DNA of 64,000 nt, taken from positions 1,178,001 through 1,242,000 of the forward strand of contig NZ_CP081903.1 of NCBI RefSeq assembly GCF_020091405.1, given 5' to 3'. Position 1 is the first letter of the stretch; each line of letters begins with the position of its first letter. The DNA is from Bacteroides cellulosilyticus (GTDB taxonomy: Bacteria > Bacteroidota > Bacteroidia > Bacteroidales > Bacteroidaceae). The position numbers and the translations under genes are program-made. Positions 36,301 to 44,452 of the stretch are shown here, in pieces. The notes under the pieces were generated by a model that saw only the letters and a list, made by a program, of their open reading frames with translations, did not search any database and was not told where the DNA came from.

Positions 36301-36508
36301 ATATAACTTTGATGCCAAGACTTTGAAGAGAATAGGTATCAGTGCAGCAAGGGTATTCGTTTCTGCTGAAAATATCGCTACCATTACGGGATATTCCGGT
36401 TCAGATCCTGAGGTTTCTACACGTCACTCTGTGTTGACTCCTGGTTTTGACTGGTCGGCTTATCCTCGTGCATTCAATGCTTCACTTGGTGTAAATGTAA
36501 CTTTCTAA
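33323..36508 (+). CDS. SusC-like TonB-dependent oligosaccharide importer (pair 1)
   Basis: 1061 aa. Signal peptide to ATQAKAQ, then a carboxypeptidase-regulatory-like beta domain (GTVNDNLGPVIGASVVVKG), the LDEVVVVAVGYG TonB-box region, a plug domain (AESLGGRIAGVQVSS, IDVLKDASATAIYGSRGANGV) and a 22-strand barrel ending FNASLGVNVTF. Forms a pedal-bin pair with the SusD protein encoded 21 bases downstream, importing sulfated or unsulfated glycosaminoglycan oligosaccharides. Its N-terminal ~95 residues closely resemble those of the second SusC, while the barrel is divergent. Confidence 0.95.
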   Translation: MKQKSSLLKALSIMLLFVLFATQAKAQGITVTGTVNDNLGPVIGASVVVKGTVNGCITDLDGNFKLTNVPSKGTLVVSFVGYQTQEIAVNNQTKFTINLKEDAQQLDEVVVVAVGYGDVKRRDLTGSIGKANMDDLTKTPINNIAESLGGRIAGVQVSSSDGGLGDNFNIVIRGAGSLTQSTAPLYVIDGFPMESSSMGALNPNDIESIDVLKDASATAIYGSRGANGVVIITTKKGKAGKTMVTYNGSVSFSTVRNKMDVMNAYDFACMQKEIMAGNTKEVDGEMVDEFEYFYLKNGLTLDDYKTMKNYNWQDEIYRTALSHNHHVALSGGTDKMDYTASLSYSNQEGVIIRSDLNRYQGRFNLNQRINKSIKVNANVNYASVTQNGPNPSINTSQSSNSLMYSVWGYRPVSPSGSDLLAELYDEDVDINNDYRFNPVKSAQNEYRRKITNTLQANLGVEWEIIKNLKLKVTAGYTGKDYKNEEFNNSQTRTGNSHPNNTQSKGVNAYLYQSESRSYLNENTLSYVFNKKKHNLNTLLGITFQKNTSYYHDVSVSHITNESLGMAGLGNGDVPVVSASKGENALMSYLGRLNYNYDSKYYVTFSMRADGSSKFAPGNRWGYFPSGSLAWAFGRENFVKDNLTWLSNGKLRVSYGLTGNNRIGDYDYMARLYASENTYKYPWDSTFYPGYYVSSIANPNLKWETTEQYDFGLDLGFLDGRLNLNIDYYIKTTKDLLMNADTPASSGYATTRLNIGELRNTGFEVTLESTNIQNKNFTWSSSFNIAFNKNKILSLNYGQEQMTSYISWDQKFRNQIAYVSRVGESAGKMYGFVYDGTYKEEDFNITINENGKKTYELKPGVPKFKDGCQPGDPKYKNVDGSEDNLITDNDRTVIGNGHPLHTGGFTNNFVYKNWDLNIFLQWSYGNDIFNVNRLVMENPGAKKQLNQFASYKNRWSESNPTSNIPRVRAVGADEYSSLYVEDGSFLKLKTISLGYNFDAKTLKRIGISAARVFVSAENIATITGYSGSDPEVSTRHSVLTPGFDWSAYPRAFNASLGVNVTF

Positions 36509-36529
36509 TTACTAAACTGAAAAACGAAT

Positions 36530-38146
36530 ATGAAGAAAATAAAAAATCTCTTTAAAAAGGTATGTTTGTGGTCACTCGTGGTAACAATGGCTTCATGTGA
36601 CTTCCTCGACACAAAGCCTTATGATTTTGTGGCTCCTGAAACGTTCTACCAGAATGAGAAAGATTGTACAATGGCTTTAGCCGGAGTATATTATACCCTG
36701 GTAAAAGGGACTGTTTACGGCAATAATTATTCACTGATGTTCTCCAACACAGATGATTTAAGTTATTTTGCCCGCGAATTTGATGGAAATCCAGTAAAGA
36801 ACCACGGTGCGGTCTGCAATACTCATGATGCTGCCAATGCACAACTTTTCGATACATGGACAGATCTTTACGATGGTATTAATAATGCCAATGTGTTACT
36901 TGATAACATTGATAAAGCTGAATTTCCCGCAGATAAAGAGTATGTAAGACAGCGTATCAAAGGCGAAACCAAATTTCTGCGTGCCTACTATCACTTCCTT
37001 TTGGTACAAGGATGGTATGAAGTACCTATCCGTACAGAAACGGTTACAGACATAGCTACGAGTAGTAAAGCTGCCACTCCCCATGCAGAAGCACTCGACT
37101 GGATTATCCAGGAAATGGAAGACTGCATCGACATGGTAGATGACAAAGAATATGATAAATCGCCTTCTCATGTAAAGAAAACTATTGTCGAGGGTATCTT
37201 GGCACGCGTATGCCTGTGGCGCGCCGGTTATCCAAGCGAAGGTGGACAGCCTTTTTATGAAAAAGCCGCCAAATATGCTAAAGCTGTTTATGATTCCAAG
37301 AAGCACAAGCTGTATCAAAATGATATTTATGCTATCTGGAAAATGATGGCTTCCGACCAATACGATCCTGTATATAATGAAAGTATGTGGGAAGCGGAAT
37401 TCATCGGTACCCGTGATGACGGTAAATATACAGAGGGTCGTATGGGTAATGAAATCGGTAATATGCAAAATGCAAATTGTGGAAAAGGATATGGCGCCGC
37501 TTTTTATGCCGGTTCACTCATCCTTTGGGATCTATACGAAAAAAATCCTGGTGACATAAGACGTGATCTGGCTATGGCTCCTTACCAAATTGCCGCCAAT
37601 GGAACAGAAAAAGCATGGGGCAAAACAGCTATTGTAGAACGTTGTTGCGGTAAATTCCGCCGTGAATGGGAAAAGAGTACCCCTCAGCACAAAAATTTCA
37701 CTGAAGAAAACTTCCCCATTTTACGCTACGCTGATGTTCTTTTAATGCTGGCAGAGGCAGAATTAGAATCCAAAGGGGTTACCACTCTAGCCGTATCTGC
37801 CATCAATGAAGTACGCACGCGTGCCGGAATCGGTAAATTGCCGGAAACAATTTCTGTAGATGAACTTCGCCAAGAAATTCGTGATGAACGTGGACGTGAA
37901 CTTTGCTTCGAAGCATTACGTAAATATGACCTGATCCGTTGGGGTATTTATGTAAAGACCATCAGTCAGAACTTGGCAAATGCTATTGAAGATGCACGTT
38001 GGTCAACCAAAAAGGCAAACAGAAGCGGTGCTGAAGGTTTTACCAAAAGTACTCAGAACAAACACCAGTTCTTGCCAATCCCCAATAAAGAACTGTCTGT
38101 GAATACCAAGTTAGAACAAAACAGCTATTGGAATCCAAAGAAATAG
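36530..38146 (+). CDS. SusD-like surface glycan-binding lipoprotein (pair 1)
   Basis: 538 aa. Lipobox MASCDFLDTKP. The TPR-rich SusD fold is recognisable from GETKFLRAYYHFLLVQGWYEVPI, FPILRYADVLLMLAEAELE and the C-terminal DERGRELCFEALRKYDLIRWG. It acts as the lid and binding partner of the SusC encoded just before it. The gene is followed by a two-hairpin element and then the PL8 lyase gene. Confidence 0.95.
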   Translation: MKKIKNLFKKVCLWSLVVTMASCDFLDTKPYDFVAPETFYQNEKDCTMALAGVYYTLVKGTVYGNNYSLMFSNTDDLSYFAREFDGNPVKNHGAVCNTHDAANAQLFDTWTDLYDGINNANVLLDNIDKAEFPADKEYVRQRIKGETKFLRAYYHFLLVQGWYEVPIRTETVTDIATSSKAATPHAEALDWIIQEMEDCIDMVDDKEYDKSPSHVKKTIVEGILARVCLWRAGYPSEGGQPFYEKAAKYAKAVYDSKKHKLYQNDIYAIWKMMASDQYDPVYNESMWEAEFIGTRDDGKYTEGRMGNEIGNMQNANCGKGYGAAFYAGSLILWDLYEKNPGDIRRDLAMAPYQIAANGTEKAWGKTAIVERCCGKFRREWEKSTPQHKNFTEENFPILRYADVLLMLAEAELESKGVTTLAVSAINEVRTRAGIGKLPETISVDELRQEIRDERGRELCFEALRKYDLIRWGIYVKTISQNLANAIEDARWSTKKANRSGAEGFTKSTQNKHQFLPIPNKELSVNTKLEQNSYWNPKK

Positions 38147-38157
38147 CAATATACATG

Positions 38158-38243
38158 ACTTCTAACCTTAAAATGAAATCAAATAGACCTTAATCAATTT
38201 GATATGTGTGGGGAGAGTGACCGTGAGGTTCCTCTCCTTCTTT
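38158..38243 (+). promoter_or_regulatory. Two-hairpin intercistronic element after the first susD (copy 1)
   Basis: After CTTCTAACCTTA, ATCAAAT (38178-38184) pairs with ATTTGAT (38197-38203) around a 12-base loop. A second hairpin has GGAGAG (38212-38217) against CTCTCC (38232-38237), with CGTGAGGTTC in its loop, and ends in a pyrimidine-rich stretch. The same arrangement recurs after the second susD. Probably a partial terminator or mRNA-stabilising element that sets the expression of susCD against the lyase gene. Confidence 0.65.
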
Positions 38244-38270
38244 CTATCAAACTTAAAAACAATATACCAG

Positions 38271-41174
38271 ATGACCCAAAAACACTTATTATTTATTCTT
38301 GTACTGCTATGCGGTCAAGTATCCTTTGCCCAACTGATAGGTTTTGAGACTGGAATTCCCAAACAGTTTCAAACAAGTGATAAAGGAAAAATAACTTTAT
38401 CTACTCAGTACTATAAAGAAGGGAAACAAAGCCTGGAATGGGATTTCCGCTCCGGTTCCAAACTCAATGTATCTCTGGAACAGCCTCTCACCCTTGATGA
38501 GCGAATAGAAAATTCATACGGAATAACTTTATGGATTTATAACGAGGTTCCCCAGCAAGATTCTATTCGTTTTGAGTTTCTTTCTCCCCAAGGAGATATA
38601 TCTTATTGGTTCAGTTTCCGATTGGCATCGGCTGGCTGGCGCGCTTGCTGGATTGGCTTCCAACACATGAAAGGAGATAAACAAAATAAAGAAATAGCAA
38701 GCTATCGGCTGGTAGCCCCTGAACGAAAAGGCCGTATATTTCTAGACCGTTTGACTTTCCCTGTAAAAAAGATGAACGACCGTACTACCCCCGATTTACA
38801 GATGCCTTACAATAACTCCCTCTCGTATCGCGACCTGTGGCATTGGTGCCGGGTTTGGCAATGGGAACAATATAAGTATGATATTCCATTACCTTCCGCC
38901 CTCAATCAAGCAGAAAAAGACGAACTCCGTATTGTAGAACAGCGGTTAACCACCGCCATCGATATTCAGAAAGCACCAAAAGAAGCTGTTTCCAAAGCAT
39001 ACGATGTTTTTCAGAAAGCCAATATTCAACGCTCTGGGACAGGATTCACAGGTGCTCCTATCCTGCCCCCCGATGAGCTGAACCGTTCCAAAGGAGAAAT
39101 ATCCTGGAATGACTTGGAAACAATGCTCTCCGGATTTGCCTACGATGCTTATTACAATCATTCGGAAACTTCCCACCAGAATTACTTCACCGTCTGGGAC
39201 TTCGCCATAGACCAAGGATTCGCTTTCGGTAGCGGGATGGGAACCAATCATCACTATGGATATCAGGTACGGAAAATTTATACTACAGCCTGGTTAATGC
39301 GCGACGCTATTTGGAAGGCTCCCAACCGGGAGAATATCTTAACCACTCTCATTTTCTGGTCTGCCTTACAAGAAACCCGCCAACCTTACCAATACGGAAG
39401 AGATGAATTACTGGACAGTTGGCATACTCTTTTAATGGCCAAAACAGTTTCAGCACTACTATTCACTGACAAGCGGGAACGAGTACGCGCACTGAAAGGC
39501 CTTTCCCGTTGGGTATCCTCTTCTCTTCAATACACTCCGGGCACTATCGGAGGTATCAAAGTAGACGGAACCACTTTCCACCATGGCGGTTTCTATCCAG
39601 CCTATACCACAGGAGTACTCGCCATGGTAGGCCAATTTATTTCCTTAACCAATAATACCGCCTATGAACCTACCGAAGAGGCTCGTCAAGTTCTGAAATC
39701 TGCCTTTATTGCCATGCGTAACTACTCTAATAAATATGAATGGGGAATTGGTATTAGTGGACGGCACCCTTTCGGCGGCTCGATGAAGGCGGATGACATA
39801 GCTGCTTTTGCTTATCTTGCCCTATCAGGAGACTTATCAGGAGAAGGCAATGCCTTCGACCACCATCTGGCAGCAGACTATCTGCGGCTTTGCGAAAAGG
39901 ATACCCCCGAAGCACGTTATTTCAAAGCGCAGGGCATTGCTCCCACCTCCGCTCCACAAGGTTTCTTTGTATATAACTATGGGGCAGCAGGTATCTTCCG
40001 GAGAAGCGATTGGATGGTAACCTTAAAAGGTTATACCACTGACGTCTGGGGATCTGAGATTTATCGAAAAGATAACCGTTATGGACGTTACCAAAGTTAT
40101 GGTTCCGTCCAAATTATGGGATACCCTTCACGCCTTGCCAGCGGTTACGATGAGAACGGGTGGGATTGGAATCGCCTGCCGGGAACTACAACCATCCATT
40201 TACCATTCGAGTTGCTCGACAGTCCACTACCGGGAACCACCATGGCTCATTCTAAAGAAAATTTTTCAGGCAGTAGTTCTCTCGAAGGTAAAAACGGCAT
40301 GTTTGCTACAAAACTGATGGAACGTGAACTGAAAAACTTTACTCCAGATTTCGTAGCCCGCAAATCAGTCTTCTGTTTTGAGAACCGGATGATATGTTTA
40401 GGTAGTGGGATTAAAAATAGTAATAACAACTATTCTACAGAAACAACTTTATTTCAGAGCCTCTTCCACAAAGGCATAAGCAGCATTCATATCAATGGAG
40501 ATGAACATAAAGAAGTAGGATTCTATCAAACAATTAATTGCAAAGCAGAGCAGCCCACCTGCATCAAAGACAGTTATAATAATTATTATTTTGTCAAGGA
40601 TGGAGAAATAAAAGTTCAGATAGCGGAACAAAAATCACTTCATGAGAAAACACGTGCTGTCACCCATGGCACTTTCGCATCCTCATGGATTGATCACGGC
40701 AAAGCTCCAAACAATGCAACTTACGAATACATGATATGGATACAACCTACTGATGAAGAATTAAAAAAGCAAGTATTGCAAAGCTATGAAGTATTGCAAC
40801 GCGATAATGATGCACACATTGTTCATGATTACAAAACTGGCATTACCGCTTATGTACTATTTGAATCATTCGAATCACAGACTGATAAACTATTCCATAG
40901 TATACCAGCTGAAACAATGGTAATGTACCGGAATGATAATGATAAGATCATTCTAAGTGTTTGTGACCCAAATCTGAACATTAGCGAAAAGACTTATACA
41001 ACCAAAGAGCCCAGCCGCATCATAAAGAAACAACTGGAGTTAAAAGGCTTATGGAAACCAGCAAAGGATAGTAAACAAACGGAAATCTCTTATAAAGCCA
41101 ATAGTACAAATCTCACTGTTTACTGCCAACATGGACAACCTGTAGAAATAACACTAATTAATCTCCCACAATAG
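38271..41174 (+). CDS. PL8 chondroitin/hyaluronan lyase (first)
   Basis: 967 aa from ATG 38271, which gives the signal peptide MTQKHLLFILVLLCGQVSFAQ; an upstream in-frame ATG falls in the hairpin element and is rejected. N-terminal carbohydrate-binding beta sandwich (about 25-175), alpha/alpha toroid, then beta-sandwich domains. Catalytic residues by family alignment: His438 and Tyr445 in TTFHHGGFYPAY, and Arg498 in [26 protein letters not shown] is another PL8 block. Cleaves by beta-elimination to leave 4,5-unsaturated uronates. The gene follows susCD 1, probably in the same operon. Confidence 0.93.
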   Translation: MTQKHLLFILVLLCGQVSFAQLIGFETGIPKQFQTSDKGKITLSTQYYKEGKQSLEWDFRSGSKLNVSLEQPLTLDERIENSYGITLWIYNEVPQQDSIRFEFLSPQGDISYWFSFRLASAGWRACWIGFQHMKGDKQNKEIASYRLVAPERKGRIFLDRLTFPVKKMNDRTTPDLQMPYNNSLSYRDLWHWCRVWQWEQYKYDIPLPSALNQAEKDELRIVEQRLTTAIDIQKAPKEAVSKAYDVFQKANIQRSGTGFTGAPILPPDELNRSKGEISWNDLETMLSGFAYDAYYNHSETSHQNYFTVWDFAIDQGFAFGSGMGTNHHYGYQVRKIYTTAWLMRDAIWKAPNRENILTTLIFWSALQETRQPYQYGRDELLDSWHTLLMAKTVSALLFTDKRERVRALKGLSRWVSSSLQYTPGTIGGIKVDGTTFHHGGFYPAYTTGVLAMVGQFISLTNNTAYEPTEEARQVLKSAFIAMRNYSNKYEWGIGISGRHPFGGSMKADDIAAFAYLALSGDLSGEGNAFDHHLAADYLRLCEKDTPEARYFKAQGIAPTSAPQGFFVYNYGAAGIFRRSDWMVTLKGYTTDVWGSEIYRKDNRYGRYQSYGSVQIMGYPSRLASGYDENGWDWNRLPGTTTIHLPFELLDSPLPGTTMAHSKENFSGSSSLEGKNGMFATKLMERELKNFTPDFVARKSVFCFENRMICLGSGIKNSNNNYSTETTLFQSLFHKGISSIHINGDEHKEVGFYQTINCKAEQPTCIKDSYNNYYFVKDGEIKVQIAEQKSLHEKTRAVTHGTFASSWIDHGKAPNNATYEYMIWIQPTDEELKKQVLQSYEVLQRDNDAHIVHDYKTGITAYVLFESFESQTDKLFHSIPAETMVMYRNDNDKIILSVCDPNLNISEKTYTTKEPSRIIKKQLELKGLWKPAKDSKQTEISYKANSTNLTVYCQHGQPVEITLINLPQ

Positions 41175-41212
41175 GGTTAAAAAGCCATAGAATAATGATT
41201 AGCACATAAGTA

Positions 41213-41251
41213 TGTACAGATTCGTACTATTTACGAACTATAAACGAAAGT
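41213..41251 (+). promoter_or_regulatory. Putative HTCS operator, second susC
   Basis: Contains TGTACAGATTCGTAC and CGAACTATAAACGAAAGT, differing from the first susC copy at four of 39 positions, with the same 19-base distance to the -7 box. Surrounding sequence is less conserved, which points to selection on this block. Confidence 0.75.
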
Positions 41252-41270
41252 CTCCTCTGTTTTAATCGCA

Positions 41271-41278
41271 TATTTTTG
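41271..41278 (+). promoter_or_regulatory. -7 box (TATTTTTG) of the second susC
   Basis: TAnnTTTG match 65 bases before the ATG, at the same position as in the first susC promoter. Confidence 0.65.
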
Positions 41279-41343
41279 CAATGTGATTCGACTCTTTCAT
41301 CACGGAAGAAAAACCTTATTACTAATTAATAAATTTAATATTT

Positions 41344-44300
41344 ATGGAAAAAAAATCTTGCTTCCTAAAAGCATTTGGTATTATGTTACTTTGTGTACTA
41401 TTTGCCACGCAGGCAAATGCACAGGAAATCACAGTAACAGGTACAGTGACAGACAACTTTGGCCCTGTAATCGGTGCCTCAGTAGTTGTAGATGGAACCT
41501 CTAATGGATGTATTACAGACCTTGACGGAAAATTCAGTCTCACTAATGTTCCTTCTAACGGAACTCTCTCATTCTCCTACATCGGTTATCAGACACAGAA
41601 AATCGCTGTAAATGGAAAAACCTCTATCAACGTAAAATTAGCAGAAGATACCCAACTACTTCAAGAAGTAGTAGTTGTAGGTTATGGCGTACAACGTAAA
41701 AGCGATTTAACTGGTGCGGTTGCTTCTGTAAAAGCAGGAGACGTATTGAAAAGTACACCTTCCGGTAATGTGTCGGATGCCCTGCAGGGACGTATGGCAG
41801 GTGTATCAGTTGTCAGCGCAGGCGATCCTTCCAGCGATCAGACAATTCGTATCCGTGGTATCAACTCTATTACTGCGGACAGTGAACCTCTGGTAGTGGT
41901 TGATGGATTTATCGGTGGTTCTTTAAAAGCTCTTAATCCTGCTGATATCCAATCCATTGAAGTCTTAAAGGATGCTTCAGCTACAGCCGTCTACGGTTCT
42001 CGTGGCGCCAATGGCGTAATCTTAGTGACAACAAAAACTCCAAACAAGGATCGCTTAACCGTATCTGTCAATGCATTTGTAAATCTGAAAACTGTAATCA
42101 GCAAGCCTGACCTCCTTTCTCCGGCAGAATTCGCTCAATTGGCCAACGCATATGGAAAAGAATATAACGAAAGCCAAGGAAAAGAAGCTCATGTATATTA
42201 TACTCCTGATCAAATAGCAGCTTTCTCAAGTGGTAAAGCAGGATATAATTATATAGATCATATTTTCAACTCTCCAGGAGTAGCTCAGAACTATGAAGTA
42301 TCAATAGCGGGTGGTGGTGAAAAAACAAACTTCTTGGCATCTCTCCGTTATGAAAGTGTAGAAGGAGCTATCAAGAATTCTAAAAATGATGCATTCAACT
42401 GGCGCTTAAAAGTTGATACTAAACTGAAAAAATGGTGGAAAGTCGGCATGAATATCTATGGTAATCTAAATGTGTCCTCAGGACCACGTATGACTCAATA
42501 TGAGGGTTTACTCGTTTCTGCTATTAATTTTCCCAATACTACTTCTCCCACAAATGAAAAAGGAGAATATAACAACATTTATGCTATTGGTGGGAATCCT
42601 GCTTATAATCCAATGGGATATATTAACGAAATTGATGGAGATACTCGCAGGCTGGTAAACAACCTCCAAGGTTATATGGATTTCAATATTATCGATGGAT
42701 TAACTTTCCGTACTCAGTTAGGAGTAACATTTACTAATTCATTAGCAACAAGCTCTGACAATGCCAAGAGTTATTATTACTTTAAAAATACCAGAACGCA
42801 GGCTACAGCCAACAGTGCTTTTAATTGGAGCTGGTTAAATACCAATACCTTGAATTATACCAAAGAATTTAATAAAAATCATCGTATCAATGCAACTGCT
42901 GTTTTAGAACAGTCCTATAGCAACAATTTCACTTTAAAAGGAGTAGCCAATAACATGTATTTTGAACGTCTTGGTGCTAACAGTTTAGCTGACTCTTACA
43001 GCCAGAATGCAAGTTCAGAGCGTATAATCAATACATTGCTTTCCGGAATGTTCCGCGTAAACTATGTTCTAATGGATAAGTACATGGTAACAGCTTCCAT
43101 TCGCGCCGACGGTTCCTCACGCCTAAAAGATAAATGGGATTATTTCCCTTCTGCAGCATTAGCATGGAATATCAAGCAGGAAGCATTTATGCAAGACGTA
43201 AAAGCTATTAGCCAGTTAAAGTTACGCATCGGATATGGTTCTGTAGGTAACCAAGCAATAGAGCCTTACCGTATTTTCTCTCAAATGGTACCTACCCAAA
43301 ACGCAGACGGCTCAACTTCTTACACAGTCGGACGTCCGGCAGCTGAATACTTAAAATGGGAGCGTAATGATCAAATCAATGCAGGTATAGACTTAGGTTT
43401 TTTCAATGGGCGCTTAACATTAACCGCCGACTGGTACAACAAATTATCTAAAGATGTTTTATTAGAGGTACAACAGCCTGTCCACAGTGGTTGGGATAAA
43501 CTTTTAAAAAATGCCTGCGAAATTCAGAACAGAGGTTTTGAGATCACAATTGGTGCAGATCCGGTAAATGGTAAAGATTGGAACTGGCATACAGACGTGA
43601 CTCTATCTCACAACAAAGGGACTTTCAAAAATATCCCTACATTAGATCGTACTCAAATCCAAGCAGGTCAATATGAGAACAAAGTATTCAAAATGATTGA
43701 AGGAGAAAAGCTGGGAACTTTTTGGGGATATACCAACTTAGGAGTCTGGAAAAGTGACGAAGTAAATCAAGAGGTCACTGTAGTCAAGAATGGAGTGGAA
43801 ACAAAAGGTACTTATGCTTCTATCTATAAAGTAGTGCCAGGCCAGGAAAAACTCTTAGACGCAAATAATGACGGTACTTACAATGATGATGATCAAAGTA
43901 TCATAGGTAATGGACAGCCCAGTTTTAACTGGGGGTGGAATAATACTCTCCGTTATAAAGACTTCGATCTCTCATTGTTCATTATCGGTTTCCACGGCTT
44001 CGATATTTATAATGTAACAGATCAATCAGGTTACGGGAATGCAGTATCAGGTATCAATACGGATGTTATTACTCCTAAACGTGCACTTTTAAATCGTTGG
44101 ACCAAAGAAAATGAAAACACCAATATTCCAGGATTTGTCAAACTCAACCAGACTACTACTGGATTTAATAGTCGATTTGTAGAAAAAGGCGATTTTATAA
44201 AAGTCAAGAGTATAACTTTAGGATATAACCTACCTAAAAAAGCATGTGATAAAGTTTTCCTCAATGATTTGAGACTTTACTTCTCTGTACAGAATCCTTT

Positions 44301-44427
44301 CATGATAACAAGCTATAGCGGTCTTGACCCGGAAGCAACTCTCGGTAGTCCATTAGTATCCGGCGTTGATTGGGGCTGCTACCCTAATAGCCGTAATTTT
44401 CTGTTAGGTGTAAATTTCTCGTTCTAA
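41344..44427 (+). CDS. SusC-like TonB-dependent oligosaccharide importer (pair 2)
   Basis: 1027 aa. Signal peptide to ATQANAQ, carboxypeptidase-regulatory-like domain (GTVTDNFGPVIGASVVVDG), LLQEVVVVGYGVQRKSDLTGAV, plug (SDALQGRMAGVSVVSAGD, IEVLKDASATAVYGSRGANG) and barrel ending SRNFLLGVNFSF. The first ~95 residues and the promoter resemble those of the first SusC, but the barrel does not, so the two importers probably take different oligosaccharides (for instance differing in sulfation or length). Confidence 0.95.
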   Translation: MEKKSCFLKAFGIMLLCVLFATQANAQEITVTGTVTDNFGPVIGASVVVDGTSNGCITDLDGKFSLTNVPSNGTLSFSYIGYQTQKIAVNGKTSINVKLAEDTQLLQEVVVVGYGVQRKSDLTGAVASVKAGDVLKSTPSGNVSDALQGRMAGVSVVSAGDPSSDQTIRIRGINSITADSEPLVVVDGFIGGSLKALNPADIQSIEVLKDASATAVYGSRGANGVILVTTKTPNKDRLTVSVNAFVNLKTVISKPDLLSPAEFAQLANAYGKEYNESQGKEAHVYYTPDQIAAFSSGKAGYNYIDHIFNSPGVAQNYEVSIAGGGEKTNFLASLRYESVEGAIKNSKNDAFNWRLKVDTKLKKWWKVGMNIYGNLNVSSGPRMTQYEGLLVSAINFPNTTSPTNEKGEYNNIYAIGGNPAYNPMGYINEIDGDTRRLVNNLQGYMDFNIIDGLTFRTQLGVTFTNSLATSSDNAKSYYYFKNTRTQATANSAFNWSWLNTNTLNYTKEFNKNHRINATAVLEQSYSNNFTLKGVANNMYFERLGANSLADSYSQNASSERIINTLLSGMFRVNYVLMDKYMVTASIRADGSSRLKDKWDYFPSAALAWNIKQEAFMQDVKAISQLKLRIGYGSVGNQAIEPYRIFSQMVPTQNADGSTSYTVGRPAAEYLKWERNDQINAGIDLGFFNGRLTLTADWYNKLSKDVLLEVQQPVHSGWDKLLKNACEIQNRGFEITIGADPVNGKDWNWHTDVTLSHNKGTFKNIPTLDRTQIQAGQYENKVFKMIEGEKLGTFWGYTNLGVWKSDEVNQEVTVVKNGVETKGTYASIYKVVPGQEKLLDANNDGTYNDDDQSIIGNGQPSFNWGWNNTLRYKDFDLSLFIIGFHGFDIYNVTDQSGYGNAVSGINTDVITPKRALLNRWTKENENTNIPGFVKLNQTTTGFNSRFVEKGDFIKVKSITLGYNLPKKACDKVFLNDLRLYFSVQNPFMITSYSGLDPEATLGSPLVSGVDWGCYPNSRNFLLGVNFSF

Positions 44428-44452
44428 TATTAACCGATAATATAAAAAACAT

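Noticed and set aside
38199..38270. Longer N-terminus for the first PL8 lyase starting at 38199
   Set aside because: It would place 24 charged and non-signal residues before a perfect signal peptide, and it runs through the conserved two-hairpin element.
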